NCBI GenBank assembly: GCA_015067435.1
Contig: SVMM01000001.1
Location: 1-64,000, forward strand
Reading direction: 5' to 3'
Length of the DNA stretch: 64,000 nt
From: Oscillospiraceae bacterium
GTDB taxonomy: Bacteria > Bacillota > Clostridia > Oscillospirales > Oscillospiraceae
Shown here piece after piece: positions 55,501 to 64,000 of the stretch. The position numbers were made by a program, and so were the translations under genes. Position 1 is the first letter of the stretch. Every line of letters begins with the position of its first letter. The notes beneath the pieces were generated by a model. That model did not search any database, was not told the origin of the DNA, and saw nothing but the letters and a program-made list of their open reading frames with translations.

Positions 55501-56068
55501 GCGGCGACCAGACGTCGAGGATGCCGCCGCGCACGGCGAACTGCCCCACGCCCTCCACCTGCTCGGCGCGGGCGTAGCCCGCGTCGGAGAGCCGCTGCGC
55601 GAGCGCGCGGATGTCGAAGCGCGCGCCGGGCTTGAGCGTCAGCGCCGCGTCGCGCAGGGCGCTCGGCGGCAGGGTGCGCTGCAAAATGCCGCCCACGGTG
55701 GCGACCAGCACGCCCGCCTTGCCCGACGCGAGGGCGCACAGCGTCCCCAGACGCTGCTGCTCGAAGCCGTGGGACGCGCTGACGCGGTCGCGCAGCTGCC
55801 ATTCGCGGGCAAAGAGCAGCGCCGCGTCGCCGCCGAGCAGCGCGCGCAGATCCGCCGCCATGCGGTTTGCCTCCGCCTCGTCGGCGCAGAGCACGACGAC
55901 GGGGCGCTCCGTCTTTTGGCGGAGCGCCGCGGCGGCCATGGCGCGGTGCACCGGCGAAAGCCCGGTGACGGACACGGGGCAGCGCCCCGCCTCCACCGCC
56001 TCCGTCAGCGCGCGCAGCTCCGGCAGCTCCGCGAACGCGGAGCAGAGTTGTCGCAATCCTTCAGCCAT
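52520..56068 (-). CDS. mfd: Transcription-repair coupling factor
   Basis: Displaces stalled RNA polymerase and recruits UvrA. 1182 residues, full length: UvrB-like N-terminal domains, the RNA polymerase-interacting CarD-like domain (DLSPGDLVVHVHHGIGRFVGI), the SF2 motor with Walker A CGDVGYGKTEVA and DEEQRFGV, RGRIGRSARRAYAY, and the TRCF C-terminal domain. Between pth (18 bp upstream) and the foldase gene, the standard Firmicutes arrangement. Confidence 0.97.
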   Translation of the reverse strand: MAEGLRQLCSAFAELPELRALTEAVEAGRCPVSVTGLSPVHRAMAAAALRQKTERPVVVLCADEAEANRMAADLRALLGGDAALLFAREWQLRDRVSASHGFEQQRLGTLCALASGKAGVLVATVGGILQRTLPPSALRDAALTLKPGARFDIRALAQRLSDAGYARAEQVEGVGQFAVRGGILDVWSPLAEPVRAEFFDDEIDAMGTFDALTQRRTKNIKRLDILPAAEVLPEAAEGGRDGLLARIAHAARQLEKKGADKAAQTLRADMERFSQRLPVGGMDRYLTACYPTSVCALDYLARDALIFLSDGARAAERAKGFLWELEQDTLPLIETGELAGAFAGTAITQDELTERLAAFPTVQLDALPTSRDLLPPRTLLSMSVRQLPSYGGSLETAAADMEQYVAARSGVLVLCGNETRGKNLLRLLDERGISARSDLKNETLPRPGEIAVGLGALSAGCELPQLRLAILTEGQLTASPAGRRAPQRQKKDSNRQRIQSYTDLSPGDLVVHVHHGIGRFVGIERMRVDGVEKDYIKIAYAGHDSLYVPATQLDLVAKYIGGGGEDEDGTPRVRLSKLGGTDWARAKTRAKAAAKDLAKGLIALYAERQRRPGFAFSPDSPWQREFEDSFDYAETEDQLRAISEIKADMERAAPMDRLLCGDVGYGKTEVALRAAMKCILDGKQVAILVPTTVLAQQHYATAMARFRSFPVHIDSLSRFRTPSEKKKTLRDAQEGRVDLLIGTHALLQKNMKFKDLGLLIIDEEQRFGVTHKERLRELARQVDTLTLTATPIPRTLNMALSGLRDMSTIETPPDGRQPVQTYVLEHDWAVLGDAIRRELGRGGQVYYLHNRVETIDRCAARLREMLGEDVGIAVAHGKLDEKGLSAVMQDMESGAVQVLVCTTIIETGIDIPNVNTLIIEDADRLGLAQLHQIRGRIGRSARRAYAYMTYRPGKILTEVAAKRLTAIREYAEFGSGFRIAMRDLEIRGAGNLLGPEQSGYMVSVGYDMYLQLLEEAVLEERGGKKTARSETTADLTVSANLPESYIPSPEQRMDVYRRIAALQTQEESRDLLDELLDRYGEPPKPVLALMDVALLRTAAAEVGVRDVTQRGETVTFTFGDGFPVEAVMRLCASQKNRRRLTLSAGTEPKLSMKLAGGESVLDAALTLVNELHIESDETKRGT

Positions 56069-56086
56069 GAATCCTCAGTAAATCCC

Positions 56087-56686
56087 TCACCCGTTATACC
56101 GATTCTGCGCCTCGTTGACGCCGCGCTCGATCACGCAGGCAGCCGCGTCCAGCGCGCGCTCCACCGCGGCGTCGATCGTCTTGCGCTCGTCGGCGGAGAA
56201 CGCGCCCGTCACCCAGTCGATCAGGTCGTGCTCCGGATTCTGCGGCGCGCCGACTCCGACCTTGACCCGCGGGAACTGGTCGGTGCCGAGATGCGCGATG
56301 ATGTTCTTGAGGCCGTTGTGCCCCCCGGCGCTGCCGCCCGCGCGCACGCGCACCTTGCCCAGCGGCAGCGACACGTCGTCGGAGATGACGAGCACGTTTT
56401 CCGCCGGGATGCGGTAGAACCGCGCCGCCTCGCCCACCGCCTCGCCGGAGAGGTTCATATAGGTCTGCGGCTTCATCAGCAGCACCTGCGCCCCGCCGAA
56501 CTCGAACCGGTCCGTCAGCGAGCGGAAGCGCAGCCGGCTGCACTTGAGGCCGTACTTGTCGATGAGCTTATCCGCCGCCATAAAGCCGATGTTGTGGCGG
56601 GTGTTCTCATACCTCGGCCCGTAGTTGCCGAGGCAGACAAGCAGCCATTTCACGCCGTTCGCCGGCGGTCTTTTTGTCAGTATCAT
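56087..56686 (-). CDS. pth: Peptidyl-tRNA hydrolase
   Basis: Recycles peptidyl-tRNA. 199 residues with the Pth signature: Asn and catalytic His in NTRHNIGFMA, KPQTYMNLSGEAV, SDDVSLPLG and GGSAGGHNGLKNI. Start at the ATG after GGAAGGATCAAGG; an earlier in-frame start falls in the upstream repeat. Confidence 0.96.
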   Translation of the reverse strand: MILTKRPPANGVKWLLVCLGNYGPRYENTRHNIGFMAADKLIDKYGLKCSRLRFRSLTDRFEFGGAQVLLMKPQTYMNLSGEAVGEAARFYRIPAENVLVISDDVSLPLGKVRVRAGGSAGGHNGLKNIIAHLGTDQFPRVKVGVGAPQNPEHDLIDWVTGAFSADERKTIDAAVERALDAAACVIERGVNEAQNRYNG

Positions 56687-56697
56687 AGCCTTGATCC

Positions 56698-56765
56698 TTC
56701 CACGGAAGTAGGAAACCATTCCTTCCCCGCGCGACGGGAGGAAGAAACGGTTTCCGAAATGTGCT
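56698..56765. repeat. Short repeat related to the MITE-like element ends
   Basis: About 68 bp between prs and pth that match the terminal hairpin of L1 and L3 (CGGAAGT, GAAACCATT, GGAGGAAGAAACGGT, TTCCGAAA). The stem differs in its loop and arms, so this is a diverged or solo end. Confidence 0.65.
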
Positions 56766-56782
56766 GTTCTGTATCGGTTGGC

Positions 56783-57742
56783 TCAGTTGAAGAGCTTGGC
56801 GATGGAGATCTCCTGATAGGTACGCTCGATCGCCTCGGCGAACATCGGCGCGACGGTCAGGTATTTGATGCGGGCGCGGGCGGCCTCCGGATGCGCGGGG
56901 ATGGTGTCGAGCAGCGCAAGCTCCTCGATGGCGCTCTTCTCCAGCCGGTCGATGGCGGGGCCGGAGAGCACGCCGTGGGACGCGCAGGCGTAGACCTTTT
57001 TCGCGCCGCCGACCTCGATGATCGCCTTCGCGGCGCCGCAGAGCGAGCCGGCGGTATCGACCATGTCGTCGAAGAGGATGCAGTCCTTGCCCTCGACGTC
57101 GCCGATGACGTGCATGACCTCGCTCATGTTCGCCTTGGGGCGGCGCTTGTCCACGATGGCGAGGCCCATGTGCAGCTTCTGCGCAAACGCGCGGGAGCGG
57201 GCGACGGAGCCCACGTCCGGCGACACGACGACCATCTGCTCGGCGCGCTCGCCGAACTTCTTGGCGTAATAATCCACAAAGATGGGGTTGCCGAGGAGGT
57301 TGTCCACGGGGATATCAAAGAAGCCCTGGATCTGCGCGGCGTGCAGGTCCATCGTCAGCACGCGGTCGGCGCCGGCGGCGACGATCATGTTCGCGACGAG
57401 CTTGGCGCTGATGGGGTCGCGGGACTTCGCCTTGCGGTCCTGGCGCGCATAGCCGAAGTACGGGATGACCGCCGTGATGCGCCCCGCGCTGGCGCGGCGG
57501 CAGGCGTCGATCATAATGAGCAGCTCCATCAGGTTGTCGTTCACCGGCTTGCAGGTCGACTGCACGAGGAACACGTCGCTGCCGCGCACGGTCTCATACA
57601 GCGAGCACGAAACCTCGCCGTCGGCGAAGCCCTTGACCTCGTTCTCCCCCAGCTTGATGCCGATGGTCCGGCAGATGTCGGCGGCAAGCTTGGGATTGGC
57701 GTTGCCGGTAAACACCTTGATGTCCTTCCCGTGAGAAATCAT
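56783..57742 (-). CDS. prs: Ribose-phosphate pyrophosphokinase
   Basis: Makes PRPP from ribose 5-phosphate and ATP for nucleotide, His and Trp synthesis. 319 residues. Signature DLHAAQIQGFFDIPVDNL, the ATP-loop region YFGYARQDRK, and the PRPP-binding loop DDMVDTAGSL are intact. Ribosome site AGGAGGG. It follows the glmU-like gene by 36 bp, as in other Firmicutes. Confidence 0.96.
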   Translation of the reverse strand: MISHGKDIKVFTGNANPKLAADICRTIGIKLGENEVKGFADGEVSCSLYETVRGSDVFLVQSTCKPVNDNLMELLIMIDACRRASAGRITAVIPYFGYARQDRKAKSRDPISAKLVANMIVAAGADRVLTMDLHAAQIQGFFDIPVDNLLGNPIFVDYYAKKFGERAEQMVVVSPDVGSVARSRAFAQKLHMGLAIVDKRRPKANMSEVMHVIGDVEGKDCILFDDMVDTAGSLCGAAKAIIEVGGAKKVYACASHGVLSGPAIDRLEKSAIEELALLDTIPAHPEAARARIKYLTVAPMFAEAIERTYQEISIAKLFN

Positions 57743-57778
57743 GTGGATAGCCCTCCTGTTTTCTTATCCAAAATGGAT

Positions 57779-58915
57779 TTATTTCTTTTGTCCCTTGATT
57801 TCGCGGTTCTTCGCCGCCCAGCCGTCCAGATTGACCTGCCGCTCGCGGGCGACGCCCAGCGCGTCCTTCGGCACGTCCTTCGTGATGGTGGAGCCCGCCG
57901 CCGTATAGCAGCCGTCGCCGAGCGTCACCGGCGCGACCAGATTGGTGTTGCAGCCGATGAACACGTCGTCGCCGATCGTGCAGCGGTACTTCCTGAACCC
58001 GTCGTAATTCGTCGTCACCGTGCCGCAGCCGAAGTTGACGCGCTCGCCCACGTCGCTGTCGCCCACGTAGGTCAGGTGCGAGATCTTCGTCCCGTTGCCG
58101 ACGACGCTGTTCTTGATCTCCACAAAATCGCCGACCTTGACGTGGTCGCCCACCGTGCTGTTCGGGCGCAGGTACGCGAACGGGCCGACGTTCGTGTGGC
58201 TGCCGATGCGGCTCTCGGTCGCCTGCGAGGCGTTGACCTCCGTGCAGTCGCCCACCGTGCAGTCGGTGAGCATCGTGTTCGGGCCGATGGTGCAGCCCTC
58301 GCCGATGACGGTCTCGCCGCGCAGGATCGTGCCGGGCAGTAGCACCGTGCCCGCGCCGACCTTGACGCGCGGATCGACGTAGCAGTTGTTCGTGTCCATG
58401 ATCTCAACGCCGCCGTCGAGCAGCTTTTGCAGGATCTTCTGGCGGCACATCGGCTGCGCGGCGCGCAGCTCCTCCTCGTCGCCCACGGGCAGGAAGCCCC
58501 GCAGGATCTCCGCGCCCTCCGGGAACGCGGCGAACGCGCCGTGCTCCTTGAGCACGCGGCGCACCGCCGGTATGGTCGCGCTGTAGACCGCGCCGCCGGA
58601 GAACACGCCCACCGGCAGCACAACGCCGTTGAGCACGATCACGTCGCCGGTCTTGCCGCTCAAATGCTCCAGCAGCTCTTCGGCGTGGCGCGCGCCGTCC
58701 ACCAGCACGGCGTCCCAGGGCACGCAGGGACGCAGCTGCTCGTGTACGCTCTTGTCGCAAACGATAAAAAGCCGCCCGACGCCCATCGCCGTCAGCTCCG
58801 CGCAGGTCCACGAGAGGATCGGGCAGAACTGGACGGTTTGCAGCATCAGCGGCGTTTTGTCCCCCGTCAGGGCAATATTGTCGGGCAAAAACCAGATCGC
58901 AGTCTTGCCATCCAT
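57779..58915 (-). CDS. glmU: GlmU-like protein: acetyltransferase domain intact, nucleotidyltransferase domain degenerate
   Basis: 378 residues, against about 455 for bifunctional GlmU. Residues ~170-378 are the left-handed beta-helix acetyltransferase, with catalytic His280 (KISHLTYVGD), NYDG and VAPVTLGDG. This half should make GlcNAc-1-P. Residues 1-140 are a shrunken uridylyltransferase: the LAAGxGTRM loop is absent (the N-terminus reads TAIWFLPDNIAL), GDVP is replaced by LNGVVLPV, and the YLTD region is missing. UTP transfer is therefore unlikely. Start at the ATG after AAGGGGGAG. A TACAAT -10 at 58948-58953 lacks a good -35. Its locus (before prs, pth, mfd) is the normal glmU position. 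Confidence 0.85.
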   Translation of the reverse strand: MDGKTAIWFLPDNIALTGDKTPLMLQTVQFCPILSWTCAELTAMGVGRLFIVCDKSVHEQLRPCVPWDAVLVDGARHAEELLEHLSGKTGDVIVLNGVVLPVGVFSGGAVYSATIPAVRRVLKEHGAFAAFPEGAEILRGFLPVGDEEELRAAQPMCRQKILQKLLDGGVEIMDTNNCYVDPRVKVGAGTVLLPGTILRGETVIGEGCTIGPNTMLTDCTVGDCTEVNASQATESRIGSHTNVGPFAYLRPNSTVGDHVKVGDFVEIKNSVVGNGTKISHLTYVGDSDVGERVNFGCGTVTTNYDGFRKYRCTIGDDVFIGCNTNLVAPVTLGDGCYTAAGSTITKDVPKDALGVARERQVNLDGWAAKNREIKGQKK

Positions 58916-59068
58916 CGCATACTCCCCCTTATACATTGCTGTACGGTATTGTATCAAACGCGCGCGCAAAAATCCACCGATTTCACGCAGATTGATCCAT
59001 TAATATTTTATATGACGGTCATTCAACGAAGCAATTGCAAATTAAGGTTTGATTTTCTCTTTTTATGG

Positions 59069-59097
59069 TTGATTTTTTTAACTTTATGCGCTATAAT
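59069..59097 (+). promoter_or_regulatory. Promoter of trmL-pgk
   Basis: TTGATT (59069-59074), 17-bp spacer, consensus TATAAT (59092-59097), about 38 bp before the trmL ATG. Confidence 0.8.
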
Positions 59098-59134
59098 GAG
59101 AGGACTTTCGTGAAAAAGGAGCCGTTCCGCCGCC

Positions 59135-59638
59135 ATGCTCAACATCGTTCTGGTCGAGCCGGAGATCCCGCAGAACTGCGGCAACATCGCCCGCACCTGC
59201 GCCGCCACGGGCGCGCGGCTGCATCTGGTGAAGCCGCTGGGCTTCGACGTCAGCGACAGCGCGGTCAAGCGCGCGGGGCTGGACTACTGGCACCTCGTCG
59301 AGGTGACGGTCTACGAAAACCTCGCCGACCTCTTCGCAAGGCACCCGGAGGCGGGGGCGGACTGCTGGCTCGCCACGACGAAGGCGCCGCAGGACTACAC
59401 CAAAGCGCGGTTTTGCGACGGCTGCTGGCTCTTTTTCGGCAAGGAGACCGCGGGTCTGCCGGAGGATTTCCGCATGGCGCATTATGAGCGCTGCATCCGG
59501 CTCCCCATCCGCGCGGAGGCGCGCAGCCTCAATCTGAGCAATTCCGTCGCCGTCGTGACCTTTGAGGCGCTTCGGCAGCTGGATTTCCCGCACCTCGCCC
59601 TGACGGGCGAGATGCGGTCAAATGATAAAATCATTTGA
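59135..59638 (+). CDS. trmL: tRNA (cytidine(34)-2'-O)-methyltransferase
   Basis: SPOUT methyltransferase that 2'-O-methylates the wobble base of some leucine tRNAs. 167 residues. Family motifs: VEPEIPQNCGNIARTCAATG, FGKETAGLP and RSLNLSNSVAVVTFEALRQ. The ribosome site (AAGGAG) lies slightly far, about 14 nt before the ATG. The stop codon falls in the right arm of a hairpin that begins a three-hairpin module. Confidence 0.94.
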   Translation: MLNIVLVEPEIPQNCGNIARTCAATGARLHLVKPLGFDVSDSAVKRAGLDYWHLVEVTVYENLADLFARHPEAGADCWLATTKAPQDYTKARFCDGCWLFFGKETAGLPEDFRMAHYERCIRLPIRAEARSLNLSNSVAVVTFEALRQLDFPHLALTGEMRSNDKII

Positions 59639-59724
59639 CCTTAATTGCCATGATGCCATTTCGCTCGCCGCTTCGCGGCAACCGCGAAATATGGCGCGCA
59701 CATTCTGCGCACGGCAGAATGTGC
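59616..59724. repeat. Three-hairpin intergenic module, copy 2
   Basis: Hairpin A arms 59616-59626 and 59630-59640 (loop AAA, containing the trmL stop), a 41-bp core 59655-59695, and hairpin B arms 59698-59708 and 59714-59724. The core matches copy 1 (10323-10363) except for a paired change in the inner stem (C-G in copy 1 is G-C here) and one unpaired position. Hairpins A and B differ completely in sequence from copy 1. Confidence 0.8.
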
Positions 59725-59777
59725 TTGAAATAATGGCTGCAAATGTCAATTTCTCCACATAACAAGGAGGGTAATAT

Positions 59778-61055
59778 ATGAATTACAACAAGAAAACCGT
59801 CAAGGACATCGACGTCAAGGGCAAGAAGGTGCTTCTGCGCTGCGACTTCAACGTCCCGCAGGACAAGGCGACCGGCGAGATCACCAGCGACAAGCGCATC
59901 GTCGCGGCGCTGCCGACCATCCGGTATCTGCTCGACCAGGGCGCGGCGGTGATCGCCTGCTCCCATCTCGGCAAGCCGGCAGCCACCTTTGACTCCTATG
60001 TGAAAAAGCAGGTCGAAAAGGGCAAGAAGGCGGAGGACATTACCGAGGACGAGTGGAAGAAGAGCCTCAAAAAGCTGACCCTCGCCCCCGTGGCGAAGCG
60101 TCTGGGCGAGCTGCTGGGCATGGACGTCGCCTTCGCGAAGGACGTCGTCGGCGAGGACGCCAGGGCTAAGGCCGCGGCGCTCAAGGGCGGCGAGATCCTG
60201 CTGCTGGAAAACACCCGCTTTGAAAAGGGCGAGACCAAGAACGACCCCGCGACGGCCAAGGCGCTTGCCGATCTGGCGGGAGCCGACGGCATTTACGTCT
60301 CCGACGCATTCGGCAGCGTCCACCGCGCCCACGCGTCCACCGAGGGCGTGAGCAAGTACCTGCCCGCCGTGTCCGGCCTGCTCGTCGCCAAGGAGCTCGA
60401 CGTCATGGGCAAGGCGCTCGACGATCCCAAGCGCCCGTTCGTCGCGGTGCTCGGCGGCGCGAAGGTCAGCGACAAGATCAACGTCATCAACAACCTGCTG
60501 GAAAAGGCGGACACCGTCATCATCGGCGGCGGCATGGCGTACACGTTCTCCAAGGCGCAGGGCGGCAAAATCGGCACCTCGCTTCTGGAGGAGGACAAGC
60601 TCGACTACGCGCTGGAGATGATCGAAAAGGCGAAGAAGAACGGCGTGAAGCTCCTGCTCCCCGTCGACACCGTCTGCGCGAAGGAGTTCAAGGCGGATTC
60701 CGAGCCCGCGACCTTCGACGCCGGCCAGATCCCCGACGACATGATGGGCCTCGACATCGGCCCGAAGACGGTCGAGCTGTTCTGCAGCGCGGTCAAGGGC
60801 GCCGGCACCATCGTCTGGAACGGGCCCATGGGCGTTTTTGAGTTCCCGGCGTTCGCCGTCGGCACCGAGGCGATGGCGAAGGCGCTCGCCGAGTCCGGCG
60901 CGGTGACGATCATCGGCGGCGGCGACAGCGCTGCGGCGGCGGAGCAGCTGGGCTTTGCCGACAAGATCACGCACATTTCCACCGGCGGCGGCGCCTCCCT
61001 TGAGTTCCTTGAGGGCAAGGAACTGCCGGGCGTTGCCTGTCTGATGGATAAGTAA
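59778..61055 (+). CDS. pgk: Phosphoglycerate kinase
   Basis: Converts 1,3-bisphosphoglycerate to 3-phosphoglycerate with ATP formation. 425 residues, about 28 more than typical because of a Lys/Glu-rich insert after SHLGKP (about residues 70-100). Signature [39 protein letters not shown] and the C-terminal nucleotide loop [13 protein letters not shown] are present. Ribosome site AAGGAGGG. A hairpin at 61088-61119 may end transcription. Confidence 0.96.
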   Translation: MNYNKKTVKDIDVKGKKVLLRCDFNVPQDKATGEITSDKRIVAALPTIRYLLDQGAAVIACSHLGKPAATFDSYVKKQVEKGKKAEDITEDEWKKSLKKLTLAPVAKRLGELLGMDVAFAKDVVGEDARAKAAALKGGEILLLENTRFEKGETKNDPATAKALADLAGADGIYVSDAFGSVHRAHASTEGVSKYLPAVSGLLVAKELDVMGKALDDPKRPFVAVLGGAKVSDKINVINNLLEKADTVIIGGGMAYTFSKAQGGKIGTSLLEEDKLDYALEMIEKAKKNGVKLLLPVDTVCAKEFKADSEPATFDAGQIPDDMMGLDIGPKTVELFCSAVKGAGTIVWNGPMGVFEFPAFAVGTEAMAKALAESGAVTIIGGGDSAAAAEQLGFADKITHISTGGGASLEFLEGKELPGVACLMDK

Positions 61056-61069
61056 CCCCCTTCCAGGAG

Positions 61070-61670
61070 GAGCGTTTCCCGACACCGTTTCTTCCTTTTG
61101 TCTTGCCAAAAGGAAGAAATGGTTTCGGACTTCCGTAGAAGGAAAAGCGCCGTCGCGCCGCCATCGGTGCCGCTGTAACCGCTCGGCGCGATCGTCGACG
61201 ATACCGGTATTCTCTGTTTCCGCTGTCGCTGCTTTTGTCGTGCGGGGCGTTATGCGTCTCCGCACAGCGCGCCTCGGAGAGATGAAATCCGCAGGGTGGT
61301 GCATTGCGCACTCGCTTCGCTCTGCGCTCTTGGCGGATGGATGCGCACATATGTGTGCGCCAATTACCTTGCCATTCTAGCCCACCTAGGCGCCGCCGCG
61401 CAGACGTACAACGCCGCGCCTCGATGAACGAGCGCGTCAGCGCAAGGAGAGACGCAACGGATCGACACGGAGCGCCGGACGGCGGCTATCGGCGTCGACA
61501 GTCGGAAAGGGATTCCAAAACCGCAGGTTTTGGCGGCTTTTTGGTGACTTTTTCGCCGCCGAAAAAGTCACTCCGCCCGCAGGCGGAAAACCCCTCCGCC
61601 GGTCTGGCGGAAACCACGCCCCGCGCCCGCAGGCGCGGAATTTCCCCCGCCGCCGGGACCGGCGGCACTC
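61070..61670. repeat. MITE-like intergenic repeat, copy L3
   Basis: Fills most of the gap 61056-61730, which has no supported gene. Left end (about 61074-61160) is a near reverse complement of the right end of L1, with a perfect 13-bp hairpin (61088-61100 and 61107-61119). The right half (about 61390-61660) is a near reverse complement of the left half of L2, including CCAAAACC/GGTTTTGG and GACTTTTTC/GAAAAAGTC hairpins. About 100 bp near 61290-61390 appear unique to this copy. Confidence 0.75.
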
Positions 61671-61730
61671 CCCCACAATTCCGCATACCAAATGAAATTT
61701 CAGGATATAAATAAAAAGGAGATCACAATT

Positions 61731-62504
<774 letters not shown>

Positions 62505-62570
62505 TCCGCATCGCGCGAAAACCAACTCTATTCTTTTGCGCCGGCAGGCGCGAAATTCGGGGGGTCTGAC

Positions 62571-64000
62571 ATGAAAAAATCCCCAACCACATTGATTATC
62601 ATGGACGGTTTCGGCATGAGCGACGCCATGGAGGGCAACGCCGTTCGCGCGGCGAACACGCCCGTGCTCGACAGGCTCTTTATCGAGTACGCCCATACGA
62701 CGCTCTCGGCGTCCGGTCTGGACGTCGGGCTTCCCGACGGGCAGATGGGCAACAGCGAGGTCGGCCACACCAACATCGGCGGCGGCCGCGTCGTGTATCA
62801 GGATCTGCCGCGCATCACCCGCGCGATCGAGGACGGCACGTTCTTTGAAAACCCCGCCTACAACGCGGCGATGGACGCGTGTCTGGAAAAGGGCTCGTCG
62901 CTGCATCTGATGGGGCTTCACTCCGACGGCGGCGTCCACTCGACGCTGGAGCATCTCTATGCGCTTTTGAAGATGGCGAGCATCAAGGGGCTCAAGCGCG
63001 TGTATATCCACTGCTTCCTCGACGGGCGCGACGTCTCCCCCACCAGCGGGCGGGACTACGTCGCCCAGACGGTGAAAAAATGCGCCGAGCTGGGCGTCGG
63101 CAGGATCGCGACGGTCATGGGGCGCTACTACGCCATGGACCGCGACAAGCGCTGGGACCGCGTCGAGGCGGCGTATGACGCGCTGGTCTACGGCGAGGGC
63201 GCGCAGAACCCCGACCCCGTCGCGGCGATCGCCGCGAGCTACGCCGCGGGCGTGACGGACGAGTTCGTCGAGCCGGTGGTCTGCGACAAAAACGGCATGG
63301 TTGGCGACAACGACAGCATCATCTTCTTCAACTTCCGCCCCGACCGCGCCCGCGAGATCACCCGCGCCTTTGTCGATCCGGGCTTCGACGGCTTCAAGCG
63401 CGAGCGCTTCCCCGTCACCTACGTGTGCAACACCGAGTACGACGCGACCATGCCCAACGTGCTTGTCGCGTTCCCGCGCATGGCGGTGAAGAACAATCTC
63501 GGCGAGTACCTCTCCCGCATGGGCATGACGCAGCTGCGCATCGCCGAGACGGAGAAGTACGCCCATGTCACGTTCTTCTTCAACGGCGGCGTCGAGCGCC
63601 AGTACGAGGGCGAGGATCGCGTGCTCGTGCCCTCTCCCAAGGTGGCGACCTACGACCTCCAGCCGGAGATGAGCGCGTGGGAGGTCACGGAGAAGTGCGT
63701 CGAGCGCATCCTCTCCGGCGAGTACGACGTCGTCATCCTCAACTTCGCCAACTGTGACATGGTCGGCCACACCGGCGTGTTCGACGCGGCGGTCAAGGCG
63801 GTGGAAACCGTGGATACCTGCGTGGGCAAGGTCGTGGGGGCAACCATGCAGATGGGCGGCATCGCCATGGTGACGGCGGATCACGGCAATGCCGAGCAGA
63901 TGCTCCAGGAGGACGGAAAAAGCCCCATGACGGCGCACACGACCAATCCCGTTCCCTTCATTCTCTGCGGCGCGGGCACGGTGCTGCGCCACGGGCGTCT
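62571..64000 (+). CDS. gpmI: 2,3-bisphosphoglycerate-independent phosphoglycerate mutase (partial)
   Basis: Interconverts 3- and 2-phosphoglycerate using two Mn2+ ions. The window ends within the gene after 476 codons of an expected ~510. The N-terminal metal motif MDGFGM, the nucleophilic Ser in GQMGNSEVGH, HSDGGVHS, FLDGRDVSP, NFRPDRAREI, NFANCDMVGH and TADHGNAEQ are intact. Ribosome site GGGGGG-like, 66 bp after tpiA, so the two are likely co-transcribed. Confidence 0.95.
   Translation, partial: MKKSPTTLIIMDGFGMSDAMEGNAVRAANTPVLDRLFIEYAHTTLSASGLDVGLPDGQMGNSEVGHTNIGGGRVVYQDLPRITRAIEDGTFFENPAYNAAMDACLEKGSSLHLMGLHSDGGVHSTLEHLYALLKMASIKGLKRVYIHCFLDGRDVSPTSGRDYVAQTVKKCAELGVGRIATVMGRYYAMDRDKRWDRVEAAYDALVYGEGAQNPDPVAAIAASYAAGVTDEFVEPVVCDKNGMVGDNDSIIFFNFRPDRAREITRAFVDPGFDGFKRERFPVTYVCNTEYDATMPNVLVAFPRMAVKNNLGEYLSRMGMTQLRIAETEKYAHVTFFFNGGVERQYEGEDRVLVPSPKVATYDLQPEMSAWEVTEKCVERILSGEYDVVILNFANCDMVGHTGVFDAAVKAVETVDTCVGKVVGATMQMGGIAMVTADHGNAEQMLQEDGKSPMTAHTTNPVPFILCGAGTVLRHGR

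Noticed and set aside
51581..58342. Very long plus-strand frames opposite the foldase, mfd, pth, prs and glmU-like genes
   Set aside because: Arg/Ala/Glu-rich products crossing gene boundaries on the other strand; explained by third-position GC bias.

Overview
The window is a GC-rich bacterial chromosome segment with tightly packed genes. It most likely comes from an anaerobic, endospore-forming Clostridia member, probably Oscillospirales/Oscillospiraceae-like; the taxonomy is inferred. The evidence is spoIIE, a six-gene Rnf complex, pyrophosphate-type phosphofructokinase, phosphate acetyltransferase, thiolase, a DUF6465 histone-like protein and the Firmicutes gene order glmU-prs-pth-mfd-foldase. 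Promoters are mostly sigma-A type (TTGNNN, 17 bp, TATAAT). I saw no rRNA or tRNA gene, CRISPR array, prophage or intact insertion sequence.

Layout. 1-2.5 kb: spoIIE and a small membrane protein, closed by a two-way terminator. 2.5-5.6 kb (minus): an EF-G paralogue and a DagK-family lipid kinase. 5.7-14.2 kb (plus): one long operon with an AI-2E family permease, a complete peptide/nickel-type ABC importer, a DUF3810 metalloprotease-like protein and an LCP cell-wall ligase. 14.2-17.0 kb (minus): DUF6465 protein and ftsH. 17.2-20.3 kb (plus): rlmB and a large protein that looks like a catalytically dead P-type ATPase. 20.4-22.1 kb (minus): an M23/LysM/G5 cell-wall hydrolase. 22.4-25.9 kb (plus): pta, fba, pfp. 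26.4-37.0 kb (minus): a DNA-repair operon radC-uvrB-eamA-ybaK-uvrA-two unknown genes-recD2. 37.2-40.7 kb (plus): znuACB behind a Zur-like operator, then a Ca/Na antiporter. 40.8-43.0 kb: divergent PAP2 phosphatase and degenerate HAD protein, then a CofE-like ligase. 43.1-48.3 kb (minus): rnfCDGEAB. 48.5-49.3 kb (plus): DUF975 protein. 49.9-58.9 kb (minus): thiolase, then a glmU-like gene, prs, pth, mfd and a PpiC foldase. 59.1-64.0 kb (plus): trmL, pgk, tpiA, gpmI (cut by the window end).

Together the metabolic genes cover most of lower glycolysis, acetyl-CoA to acetyl-phosphate or acetoacetyl-CoA, and ferredoxin-driven ion pumping by Rnf, the pattern of a saccharolytic fermenter.

The most unusual features are non-coding or degenerate. 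(1) Three large (about 450-600 bp) MITE-like intergenic repeats and one short relative. (2) A three-hairpin intergenic module present twice, whose 41-bp core shows a compensatory base-pair change. (3) Divergent promoters sharing one palindromic -35 hexamer. (4) Three proteins that keep a family fold but lack key catalytic residues: P-type ATPase-like, GlmU nucleotidyltransferase half, and HAD-like.
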